In this document: positions 7,912-15,642 of the stretch, in pieces
Position numbering within the stretch: position 1 is the first letter of the stretch
Layout of the letters: every line of letters starts with the position of its first letter
Made by a program: the position numbers and the translations under genes
The notes under the pieces: generated by a model
What the model was told of the DNA's origin: nothing
The model's input: the letters and a program-made list of their open reading frames with translations, nothing else
Database searches by the model: none
Assembly (NCBI GenBank): GCA_050697555.1
Contig: JBOHAD010000026.1
Location: forward strand, 1 to 30,403
Reading direction: 5' to 3'
From: DASQWP01 sp050697555
Lineage (GTDB): Bacteria > Actinomycetota > Thermoleophilia > Gaiellales > Gaiellaceae
Length of the DNA: 30,403 bases

Positions 7912-8026
7912 CGCTCTTAGCTTGGCAGCTATGACACCTCGCGTCGGGTCCGTCGAGCTTGAGCGTCCTCAGCGCGAACAACCACTGGCGTAGAAGCGAG
8001 AAACGAGCCAGCTCTAGCAGCGACCT

Positions 8027-9103
8027 ATGGCCCTTCCGCACATCCGGTACGTCGAAGACGAGACGTTTCGCCTCGATGATGGCAACGAGGTTTACGTGAC
8101 GAACAAGTACTCCATCCTCTCTGGTCCCGAGGAGTGGCTCGCGCCCGTGGGCCTCGCATCACTGGCGAAGGCCATGCGCGAAGCCGACAGCGAGAACACG
8201 CGCGCCTTCTACATCAGCTCCGACCCACCTGACCGGTTCGATGCCAGGTACCCCGGACACCTCCTCGACATCCGGTTGGAACTCTCGCGGGATCCAAAGC
8301 GTCTTGGAGTTGCGGTGACGATCGAACGCGAAGTCGATGAGGAAGCAGACGTGCGGCAGGAATTCTCCAACCTCCTTGCCTCGCTGGTCGACCGACACCG
8401 GGGCTCGTACTTCGAGCTGGAGCGCAATGAGAACGCACCGGAATGGTTCACCGTTCGGTTCGACATCCCGACCAGGGGCAAGCGCGTCAGCGATGCGCTT
8501 GCCATCGGACAGGAGGCCGAGGCTTTGCTCAACGCGGCGCAGGGCGGTCGCTTGAGCCTCCAAAGCGCTGTGGATCTCGTGCGCACCGGTCACGGTCCAG
8601 CTCTAGTCGGTCAGCAGGAGGGTCCGTGGTTCGATGGCAAGGGCGCACCGTACGTGCTCGCAAATGACGCGCAGAAGTGGGAGCTGGCGAAGGACGTCGC
8701 CTCCTTCGCGAACTCCGAGAGCGGCGGTCTTATCTTCATCGGCGCGCACACGAAGCGCCGGCAAGACGGAGACATCATCCAGTCGGTGACCGACTTCGAG
8801 CTAAGTCTCGTTGAGCCAGCCCGGTACCGAAGCGTTTTGACGGCACGGGTCCACCCGAGGGTGGAGGGTCTTGAGGTACGGACGGTCTCCACCGAGGGGA
8901 CGCGCGGGGTGGCATACATCTACATCCCGCCCCAACGCGAGGAAGTCAAGCCCTTCGTCGTCAAGGGCGTCGTGGTGTCGAGCGGCGTGCGCGACACGCA
9001 CGTCTCCATCCCCGTGCGAGACGGTGAGGACACGCGCTACGCAGACCCCGCCGAAGTCCATTCGCTCCTCCAAGCAGGCCGCATCGCCCTACGGCGTCAG
9101 TGA
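8027..9103 (+). CDS. Schlafen AlbA_2 domain protein (may continue past its stop)
   Basis: A 358-residue soluble protein. The C-terminal half has the Schlafen AlbA_2 pattern: EGPWFDGKGAPY (198-209) in place of the usual E-FK strand, then AKDVASFANSESGGLIFIGA (221-240). The domain occurs in regulators and in defence proteins as a nucleic-acid or nucleotide-binding module. The first 190 residues are not recognised and lack obvious motifs. The start has only a weak ribosome site. Reading continues in the same frame for 80 codons after the TGA at 9101-9103, and the first 42 of those look coding, so the protein may be truncated by a nonsense change. A role in defence is inferred from location. Confidence 0.7.
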   Translation: MALPHIRYVEDETFRLDDGNEVYVTNKYSILSGPEEWLAPVGLASLAKAMREADSENTRAFYISSDPPDRFDARYPGHLLDIRLELSRDPKRLGVAVTIEREVDEEADVRQEFSNLLASLVDRHRGSYFELERNENAPEWFTVRFDIPTRGKRVSDALAIGQEAEALLNAAQGGRLSLQSAVDLVRTGHGPALVGQQEGPWFDGKGAPYVLANDAQKWELAKDVASFANSESGGLIFIGAHTKRRQDGDIIQSVTDFELSLVEPARYRSVLTARVHPRVEGLEVRTVSTEGTRGVAYIYIPPQREEVKPFVVKGVVVSSGVRDTHVSIPVRDGEDTRYADPAEVHSLLQAGRIALRRQ

Positions 9104-9239
9104 CGCAGTCGGGACGAAGAGGCAACTGTCAGCCAAGCCCGGACGGAGCTCGTCAACGGGCAGGTTGCTCGTCTGGAGCGGGTACTCACGATGCTGGAGC
9201 GGTCGCTGGGGCAGGGGCGGGAAAACACCGGACCCTGGC

Positions 9240-9989
9240 TCAGCTTGGGCTATCCGCTGGCCAGCCTTGAGTCCTGTTCTCGGCTCGGAGCTCCTCGACG
9301 CTCGTGCCAGGCTTCCAGAAGCGGTTCGTCTCTGGGCGCAAGATGAGGAGGGCCTCGATCTGCTCGCGCTCGGGGGGAAACTCGGCACGGAAGACGAGAG
9401 CGCATTTGCTGAGGCAGGTCACAGTGTCTAGCCCCGGAGAGGCGAGCATGCTCGAGCCGCATCGGGGGCAGTCTGCGATCCAGCGGCCACCGTTGACCTC
9501 GGGCCTGACCGTCTCTTCTGCCTCATCCAACAAGCGGCCGAGCATCCGGTCTGCGTATACGCGGCGCCAAGTGAGCACCTCATCCCAGTCCGCGAGTTGG
9601 TACGCACGCCGTTCATCGCCGATGGACTCGGGAAGCTGGAGCTTGTCGTGATACTTGAGCGGCACGCTGGCGTCCGCCTGGCGGCGACTGGCGAGGAAGC
9701 CGAGACCGATCGCCGCGAGCGCCGCCGCGGTTGCCCACGCGGCGGCCCACGACTCGAAGGCCCAAACGTAACCAGCGAGCTGCAGCGTGAAGCCGCAGAT
9801 AAGGAGGTAGATGCCGTAGCGCACGCGCGCCTGCTCGCGCTCCCGGAACAGGATGACCCAGAAGTTCGCTCCCCAGTACGCCTTCGCTTCCTGACGGTTC
9901 TCTGCAGGGGTGCGACCGGTGACCGCGGACGCGATGAGGAGCGCCCCGGCCAGATCGAACGAAACGCCCAAGACGAAGAGCCAGCGCAC
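9240..9989 (-). CDS. Membrane protein with zinc ribbon, function unknown
   Basis: A 249-residue protein starting at GTG. Three hydrophobic helices are visible: about residues 4-22, 58-76 and 80-100. A cytoplasmic or periplasmic tail follows, with a four-cysteine zinc ribbon: CPRC at 174-177, then C192 and C196. The spacing within the second pair (C-L-S-K-C) is slightly wider than the classical CxxC. I do not recognise the family. It sits divergent from the methyltransferase gene (95 bases between starts) and convergent with the AlbA_2 gene. Membrane-anchored proteins in defence islands are often sensors or effectors, but nothing in this sequence shows which. Confidence 0.7.
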   Translation of the reverse strand: MRWLFVLGVSFDLAGALLIASAVTGRTPAENRQEAKAYWGANFWVILFREREQARVRYGIYLLICGFTLQLAGYVWAFESWAAAWATAAALAAIGLGFLASRRQADASVPLKYHDKLQLPESIGDERRAYQLADWDEVLTWRRVYADRMLGRLLDEAEETVRPEVNGGRWIADCPRCGSSMLASPGLDTVTCLSKCALVFRAEFPPEREQIEALLILRPETNRFWKPGTSVEELRAENRTQGWPADSPS

Positions 9990-10084
9990 GGACGATGAGC
10001 CTAGCCGTGGATGAAGCGTGCCAATAGCGCTCCATCTCTACGCGCACGGCCGGCGATAGCCGAATCGGGTCCTAGAATCGGCGA

Positions 10085-12835
10085 GTGTCTAGTCCAGCAA
10101 CGGACTCGCTCTTCACCGCTTCGGGCTCCGAGCAGCCGCGAGCGTCTGTCGCTTGCCTCGTCGATCTCGCTCCAGGCGTCGTCGCAAGGCGACTCCGTGC
10201 CCTCGACTGGGACTTCCGCGATGCGCGGCCCGACGAGTACACGCATGGACTGCACCCCTATCCCGCCAAATTCATTCCGCAGCTCCCACGCCAGGTAATC
10301 GCAGCGCTTTCGAGGCCCGGCGATCTCGTGCTTGACCCGTTCTCCGGGGGCGGTACGACCGCCGTTGAGGCGATCGTTGCGGGAAGGGACTTCTACGGAA
10401 TCGACGCAAACCCCGTCGGGAACGCGATTGGGCGGACGAAGACGACGAGCCTTGAGAGCGAGGATGTCCACGCGCTGCAGAAGCTTGAGGCAACTCTTCT
10501 TGGCGTCCAGCGCGCCGAGCTCCTGGAAGCGCGCCCATCTTGGCTTCCTGAGATCCCCAATCTCTGCAAGTGGTACGACAGCAATGTCTTCCGGGCCCTT
10601 GGTGTCGTGCGCGAGCTCCTCGGCGAGGTCGAAGCTCCAGCGGCCCGCGGCCTTGCCCTCGTTTCCTTCGCGCAGGCGGCGGCACGTCTCTCGTTTCAGG
10701 ACTCAGAGACCCGCTACGCCAGTCGGCCGCGCGCGATCGACGTGCTCGAGGCGCCCCGCACGGTACTGAGCGAACTTCGCCGGATGCGGCGGGTTGCTAC
10801 GGACGCTCTGGAATCGGCGCGTGGGGAGGTGCGAATTATCGATGGCGACGCGCGCGATTCGGCCACCTTCAACCTCGTACCGGAATCGGCCGGACTCATC
10901 GTTACCTCCCCGCCCTACCCGAACACGTATGACTACCACCTCTACCATCGCTTCCGCCTCTTCTGGCTTGGATGTGACCCCTCCGACCTTCGACGGGTCG
11001 AGATCGGCTCGCACCTGAAGAACCAAGGCAAGCCCGACCCTGGGAACGCTTACCTCGCCGACATGCGTTTGGTGTTCGAGAACTGCCTCGCGGCGCTTGC
11101 CCCGGGTCGATACGCCGTGTTCGTCGTCGGCGATGGCCTCTTCAATGGTGAAGTCTTTGAAACGGCACGACGCATCGAAGGCCTGGCCTCCGATGTCGGG
11201 TTCGACCATGTCGCGACGCTTGATCGCAGGCTGCCGGTCAATCGACGGTCAGTCACCCGGCCCGGGCGTCGACTCACAAGCGAGCAACTTGTCTTCATCC
11301 GCCGGCCAGTCGAGTCTCGAAGCGCGCTCCTCGTTGAACCCAACTACAAGCTCTTCCCCTACGAGCGTGTGCTTCAACTCCGGGAGCTAAGTGCTCTTGG
11401 CGGCTCACCCCTCATCCGAGGCGACGGAGCCCTGGAGGTCGTTCCCGCTCCCGAACTCGACCGCGCCGCCTTCGCCCACGGGCTCGCTATGGAGACGGGC
11501 GAGACTCGCCCAACGCTTCAAGGTCGCCTTGAGGGACTGCCGGAAGCCGGCTCGCGTCGCAAGAACTCGACGTACTTCGCCCATGGCATCCATCGCTACA
11601 AGGGAAAGTTCTATCCCCAACTAGCTAAGAGCCTTCTCAACCTGTCTGGCCTCGAGCCGGGACGCTCGCTCGTCGTCGATCCCTTTGGCGGAAGTGGCAC
11701 GGTAGCGCTGGAGGCGGCGCTCAGTGGCCTCGACGCCTTCTCGTTTGACTGCAACCCGGTCGCTGCTGCCATCGCACGCGCCAAACTCGCACTCGTCAGC
11801 GCGTCCCCTGAGTGCGCTGAGGCCTGCATCAAACGCACGCGGTCTCGACTGTCGTCGGTGACGCACGTCGAAGGTCGGGAGGTCACGCAGTTCGCCCCCG
11901 AGACGCTTCCCGAGCTCGAGCGTTGGTTTCCGGCACGTGTCCTTCGCAAGCTCGACGTGCTCCTCGAGACCATCCGGCGCGAGACAGACAAAGAACTCGT
12001 TCGCTTCCTCGAGGTTCTCGTCAGCGACATCATCCGCGAGGTCTCTCAGCAAGAGCCGAGAGACCTTCGGATTCGTCGCCGCACAGTTCCCCTCTCTGAC
12101 GCTCCCGTCTACGAACTCTTCCTTGCCCGGCTAAACGAGGCGTCAGAGCGACTTTCGGCGTTTTGGAAGAACGTTCAGCCGCACCACCTCAAGCTTGGGT
12201 CAGCTCAGGTGGTGCTCGGAAGCTCTACCGATGCCAGCGTCTTTGAGTGTCTCGGCGAACGCGAGATCGACGCTGTCGTTTCAAGTCCGCCCTATGCCGC
12301 GGCGCTCCCATACATCGACACTGATCGGCTCTCGCTTGCCGCAGTCTTCGGGTTCGATGGAGCCGAACGGAAGACGATCGAGGAGTTGATGATCGGCTCA
12401 CGCGAGATCAGCGGGCGTGCACGTGAAGCTTATGAGGCGGAACTGGACCGCCGGGATCACCGCGTTCTTCCGGCTTCTACTCTTGACTTTCTAGGTGAGT
12501 ATCGAGATGCGGTTGCGACGGATGCGAGCGCCGGATTCCGTCGTCGCCAGGCGCCGGCGGTGCTCCTTCGTTACTTCCAGTCTATGAGCGCCGCGCTAAC
12601 CAACCTTAGGGGTCACATGGCCGAGGGGACATTCTGTTGGCTCGTTCTTGGAGACAGCCGAAGCACGGTGGGAGGTCGTCGCTGGACGATCCCGACAGTC
12701 AACGAGATCGCATCGATTGCCGAACATCGCGGCTTCCGCGTGTTGGGTCGCATCCCCATTACGGTCACTCGGGAGGATGTGCTCCACGCACGGCACTCGA
12801 TCACGCGGAACGAGATCGTCCAGCTTCAGGCGTAA
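10085..12835 (+). CDS. Two-headed DNA methyltransferase (two N4C/N6A-type domains fused)
   Basis: A 916-residue protein from a GTG start. It holds two complete amino-methyltransferase domains in tandem. Domain 1 has AdoMet motif I DPFSGGGTT (84-92) and catalytic motif IV TSPPY (274-278). Domain 2 has DPFGGSGT (532-539) and SSPPY (733-737). Each is preceded by a matching HPYPAKFIPQL or HRYKGKFYPQL block, so the halves arose by duplication or fusion. TSPPY/SSPPY is typical of N4-cytosine methylases, though N6-adenine is possible. Two domains suit an asymmetric site where each strand needs its own enzyme. Its stop lies 5 bases from that of a convergent PLD nuclease gene, supporting a restriction-modification pair. 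No target-recognition domain could be delimited. Confidence 0.88.
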   Translation: MSSPATDSLFTASGSEQPRASVACLVDLAPGVVARRLRALDWDFRDARPDEYTHGLHPYPAKFIPQLPRQVIAALSRPGDLVLDPFSGGGTTAVEAIVAGRDFYGIDANPVGNAIGRTKTTSLESEDVHALQKLEATLLGVQRAELLEARPSWLPEIPNLCKWYDSNVFRALGVVRELLGEVEAPAARGLALVSFAQAAARLSFQDSETRYASRPRAIDVLEAPRTVLSELRRMRRVATDALESARGEVRIIDGDARDSATFNLVPESAGLIVTSPPYPNTYDYHLYHRFRLFWLGCDPSDLRRVEIGSHLKNQGKPDPGNAYLADMRLVFENCLAALAPGRYAVFVVGDGLFNGEVFETARRIEGLASDVGFDHVATLDRRLPVNRRSVTRPGRRLTSEQLVFIRRPVESRSALLVEPNYKLFPYERVLQLRELSALGGSPLIRGDGALEVVPAPELDRAAFAHGLAMETGETRPTLQGRLEGLPEAGSRRKNSTYFAHGIHRYKGKFYPQLAKSLLNLSGLEPGRSLVVDPFGGSGTVALEAALSGLDAFSFDCNPVAAAIARAKLALVSASPECAEACIKRTRSRLSSVTHVEGREVTQFAPETLPELERWFPARVLRKLDVLLETIRRETDKELVRFLEVLVSDIIREVSQQEPRDLRIRRRTVPLSDAPVYELFLARLNEASERLSAFWKNVQPHHLKLGSAQVVLGSSTDASVFECLGEREIDAVVSSPPYAAALPYIDTDRLSLAAVFGFDGAERKTIEELMIGSREISGRAREAYEAELDRRDHRVLPASTLDFLGEYRDAVATDASAGFRRRQAPAVLLRYFQSMSAALTNLRGHMAEGTFCWLVLGDSRSTVGGRRWTIPTVNEIASIAEHRGFRVLGRIPITVTREDVLHARHSITRNEIVQLQA

Positions 12836-12840
12836 GCCCC

Positions 12841-14136
12841 TCACGCCCAGCCGTAGCGGCGAGACTGGCCTGTTCCACCCGAGGAGAGGGTGTTCGTAAG
12901 CTTCGCGCGGAGTTTCTGAACGCCTCGAGTTCTGCACGTAGGTGGGTAGAAGTCGAGCCGATAGTCGAATGCGGCTGAGGGATTCCGGGTCATCGCCAGC
13001 AACGACATGGAGGGGATCTGCGCACGTGGCCCCGGCGGGATAGTGATCCTGATGTCGTCCTTTCGCTCGTAGTAGACGAGGTTGAGCGAGTGCTGGGTCT
13101 TGAGCACTTGCCTCGCACGAGCGTCGTGGACGACGATCTCAACCCACGGATCAGGTAAGGCCATTGGATAGGGGCGGTTCGTCGCCCGCTTGGGCGTCGT
13201 CCAGCCCGAGAACGGGAATCCGAAAAAACCGGGATCATCGTCAAGAGCTCGCTTGCTCAGGAACACCTCACCGTTGTCATGGGGGCGCACTTCGATGAGG
13301 AGTGCCTGATGAGCCGGCGGAACAGGGGACGGGCGACCGGCCGCGACGGGCGCGGCTCGCCTCGCGGCGACGCGCGCTGGTCTCGGTGGAGGTGTCACGA
13401 CTGGCGCGGCCATGCTCGGAAGTGGAAGCGGAACGGGCGCCAAACCGGAAGCACCGGACGACCCGAAGAGAGCCGGACGACCGGCGCTGTGTACCGCCGG
13501 ACCCCCGCGTGTCCTTGCTCGCGCTGCGCGTGCGCCTGCCTGAATCGTCGCTTCGGGGATCAGCTCACCTGACTCGAAGAGCGCCTTCAGGAGCACCGAG
13601 TCAACCGATCGACACGCGGCGCTGGGCCGCTGCCAGACGTCGATCTGACTTCGCAAGACCGTGTGAAACGCCCTCGAATCCGGATCATCGAGATCAAGCG
13701 ATATCGAGAGGGTCATCTCATGATTCGTGAAGAGCCCGCCTGCGGTGAGATTCCCGGAGCCCACCAGCGCGAGGGCTTCGTCCGCCTTCTCGAACAGGTA
13801 AGCCTTGGGATGGAATGTCCGGGCCTGTCCGCCTTGGCCCTCTTTGAAAACGTAGAGCTCCCCGCGATTGCTCATCACCCGCCACAGATCTTGGAGTCCT
13901 TCGAGGGAGGTGCCATCATGATCGATCCCCACCGAGATGACGACGTCCGAACCCGGTTGACCTAGGAAGTCGTCGAGCGGCGAAGCAAGTTGGCGGAACC
14001 CAGACCGCTTCAGGAAGGCGACGACCGCGCGGAAACTCTGCCAGTAGCCGCGACTCAGTTCATCGATGAGGACGTTCCCCAGACCGCGGGTACCGAACGG
14101 CTGTGCAAGGACGTCGAGTCGCGGGGCTGCCGGCAT
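12841..14136 (-). CDS. PLD-superfamily restriction endonuclease (NgoFVII-like)
   Basis: A 431-residue protein. The ATG at 14136 gives a natural N-terminus; a longer open frame to 14658 looks non-coding. Residues 1-150 form a phospholipase-D nuclease domain with one HxK...N motif: His109, Lys111, then GSGN at 126-129 and Glu140. One motif per chain implies an active dimer, as in Nuc and BfiI. Residues about 205-290 are a proline/alanine-rich linker. The C-terminal part (about 295-400, starting LLIEVRPHDNGEVFLSKRALDD) resembles the DNA-binding part of NgoFVII-type enzymes. PLD nucleases of this type need no metal. It is convergent with the double methyltransferase, its presumed protective partner. 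Confidence 0.82.
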   Translation of the reverse strand: MPAAPRLDVLAQPFGTRGLGNVLIDELSRGYWQSFRAVVAFLKRSGFRQLASPLDDFLGQPGSDVVISVGIDHDGTSLEGLQDLWRVMSNRGELYVFKEGQGGQARTFHPKAYLFEKADEALALVGSGNLTAGGLFTNHEMTLSISLDLDDPDSRAFHTVLRSQIDVWQRPSAACRSVDSVLLKALFESGELIPEATIQAGARAARARTRGGPAVHSAGRPALFGSSGASGLAPVPLPLPSMAAPVVTPPPRPARVAARRAAPVAAGRPSPVPPAHQALLIEVRPHDNGEVFLSKRALDDDPGFFGFPFSGWTTPKRATNRPYPMALPDPWVEIVVHDARARQVLKTQHSLNLVYYERKDDIRITIPPGPRAQIPSMSLLAMTRNPSAAFDYRLDFYPPTCRTRGVQKLRAKLTNTLSSGGTGQSRRYGWA

Positions 14137-14220
14137 GCGCCGTCCCTGTTCGAGCCCGTCGCAGCGACTCCTATGAACGCAAGTCAGCTGCTCGGTCAGA
14201 ACGGTGGTGGACGAGCGGAC

Positions 14221-14245
14221 GGCCGGCGCGCGTCGCGCGCCGGCC
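14221..14245. promoter_or_regulatory. Perfect GC hairpin between divergent genes
   Basis: GGCCGGCGCGC and GCGCGCCGGCC form an 11-base perfect stem with a GTC loop. It lies between the nuclease start (14136) and the small forward gene (14274), so it is not at the end of any gene. It could be an operator, an mRNA leader structure of the nuclease, or a small-RNA stem. No function can be assigned. Confidence 0.55.
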
Positions 14246-14273
14246 GCTTGATCATGTAGAGAAAGTTGGAACC

Positions 14274-14531
14274 ATGGGCGTGCGCATAGCGGACCGAACG
14301 CAAACAGAGCTGGCGTGGGCTGCACAGGTCGCGGAGGAGCTGCTCGCATCGCTCGATGAGCGTTGGCGGCACACGCTGACCGTCGTCGACCGAGCTCGAG
14401 CGTTCCGCGGCGTGCTACCGGACGGCGAGCTTGAGACTCCCGAGGCGGCTGCATTTGACACGTACGTCCATCTCCTCGATGACCGCGTGGGCGTCGACGC
14501 AGTTGCCAAAGCCCTGGGCACAGGCAACTAG
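14274..14531 (+). CDS. Small HD-domain-like fragment
   Basis: An 85-residue acidic protein. It contains LDERWRHTLTVVDRARAFRGVLP, which resembles the first helices of actinobacterial HD-domain proteins, where the His of WRH is the first metal ligand. The HD pair expected about 30 residues later is missing; the protein ends in DDRVGVDAVAKALG instead. It is therefore either a truncated, inactive HD protein or an unrelated small protein. The ATG at 14274 follows a weak purine run (GAGAAAGTTGG). A longer frame from 14103 runs through the hairpin and the nuclease start, and is rejected. Confidence 0.5.
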   Translation: MGVRIADRTQTELAWAAQVAEELLASLDERWRHTLTVVDRARAFRGVLPDGELETPEAAAFDTYVHLLDDRVGVDAVAKALGTGN

Positions 14532-14731
14532 CGGAGACCGTCGGGTTGATCAACCCACGGAGGACGCTACGCTGAGTTTGCTGGTCCTCGTCGTCCGACC
14601 GCTTGGTCGAGGTCCGCGGAGCGGACTCGCTATGTTGACTCTTCTGTCGAGAGGGCAAGAAAGCCCAGCTGCCGTACCTGAGCCGGCGCCCTCCTTAGCC
14701 GTGTCCGTACAGGCCTCTTGAAAGATGGACC

Positions 14732-15154
14732 TCAGTCCGCAAGCATGATCAGGCGCTTGAACACTTGTCGGATCTCAGAGATCACGTCGCTTAGGTTGAT
14801 CACGCGGACGGGACGACCGTGGCGTAGACGTGTTCCGATACTTCCTACGCGAGTCGTCAGGAGAGCCTCCTTGTATTGCTGGTCGAAGATGAGGTCCACT
14901 TGGGCCGAGGACCGCTGCTTCGCAATCTCTGGACGAGTCTGCTTCCACGCAAGCGGTCCGTCGGATGGCCCCAAGAGGGCGGTCAGACGATTCAGTACGG
15001 CCAACTCCACAGCGTCGCTCTCTTCATACCCCGTCTTCCGGGCGCGCAGCAATCCGCGCTTGGCCCACTTCCGCCGCGTGGTGCGATTCACGCCAGCGAT
15101 CTCGCAGAGTCGCTCCTCAGAGATCGTTGCTGATCCGTCCGGACGCCGCGCCAT
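14732..15154 (-). CDS. MerR-like helix-turn-helix protein
   Basis: A 140-residue basic protein. The N-terminal part (residues 11-40, ISEERLCEIAGVNRTTRRKW followed by GLL) is a MerR-type helix-turn-helix with its short wing. The rest (about 46-140) has no recognised effector domain and no cysteines for metal sensing. The start has no clear ribosome site, suggesting a very short or leaderless transcript. It is divergent from the next gene, with two exact TGACACAA repeats 21 bases apart in the shared upstream region. It probably regulates itself and the forward pair that ends in the dGTPase. That role is inferred from layout. Confidence 0.7.
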   Translation of the reverse strand: MARRPDGSATISEERLCEIAGVNRTTRRKWAKRGLLRARKTGYEESDAVELAVLNRLTALLGPSDGPLAWKQTRPEIAKQRSSAQVDLIFDQQYKEALLTTRVGSIGTRLRHGRPVRVINLSDVISEIRQVFKRLIMLAD

Positions 15155-15174
15155 ACTTGGCTAGGTACAAATCT

Positions 15175-15220
15175 TGACACAAAAACCGGTAAAAGTGACA
15201 CAAGCACGCGAGTGGCACAG
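15175..15220. promoter_or_regulatory. Candidate operator: TGACACAA direct repeats
   Basis: TGACACAA occurs at 15175-15182 and 15196-15203, exactly 21 bases (two helical turns) apart. A looser copy, TGGCACAG, lies at 15213-15220. The repeats sit in an unusually A-rich patch directly upstream of the MerR-like gene and about 100 bases before the forward winged-helix gene. They would suit binding by a dimer on one face of the helix. Confidence 0.5.
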
Positions 15221-15300
15221 TCCTCTCCGGCCGCGAGAGGTCGAGACGCTAGATGAGGTGTCGGACGCCTATGAACCTAAGACGAAGGAGACCGGCAGGA

Positions 15301-15624
15301 GTGACTGAGATCCAGGGAAGGGCGCCGTTGCTCGTACTCGTCGATGAGCTGACCCGCTCAACGAACGCTCCCGTTCTTGTTCCAGACTTGCGCGGGATCG
15401 CTACTTACGTCATCGAAGGTCCGAGCGAACGCGAGCTCTTCTTCTCTCCGACGATCATCTTCCACACGCTGCGTGACATGGTTGCCGATGGCCTTATTGC
15501 TCATAGCGTGCGGGGGTACGAGTTAACGCCTGCCGGGCGGGACGAAGCGGCGCTCGTTCGCGAGGAGAGTCCACAGACTGCGGAACGGGCTGCCCAGGCG
15601 GTACGTGAGTACGCTGTCCAGTAA
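15301..15624 (+). CDS. Small winged-helix protein
   Basis: A 107-residue protein. The GTG at 15301 is preferred because AAGGAG lies 10 bases upstream; an ATG at 15271 would add an arginine-rich stretch. The second half (IIFHTLRDMVADGLIAHSVRGYELTPAG) has the recognition helix, wing and typical LTPAG ending of winged-helix regulators such as PadR or MarR types. The first 40 residues are not recognised. It ends 18 bases before the dGTPase gene on the same strand, so both are probably one transcript. It may regulate, or act with, that enzyme. Confidence 0.65.
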   Translation: MTEIQGRAPLLVLVDELTRSTNAPVLVPDLRGIATYVIEGPSERELFFSPTIIFHTLRDMVADGLIAHSVRGYELTPAGRDEAALVREESPQTAERAAQAVREYAVQ

Positions 15625-15642
15625 GGGACGTACGCTCTTGGC

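Noticed and set aside
10085..14136. DISARM-type system
   Set aside because: A methyltransferase and a PLD protein are present, but no helicase or DrmA/DrmB-like gene.
14543..14556. Perfect palindrome GGGTTGATCAACCC
   Set aside because: A 14-base palindrome is expected about twice by chance in 30 kb, and it sits after a gene end with no repeat partner.
14137..14658. N-terminal extension of the PLD nuclease to 14658
   Set aside because: It reads through the GC hairpin and the small forward gene, is arginine-rich and has no domain.
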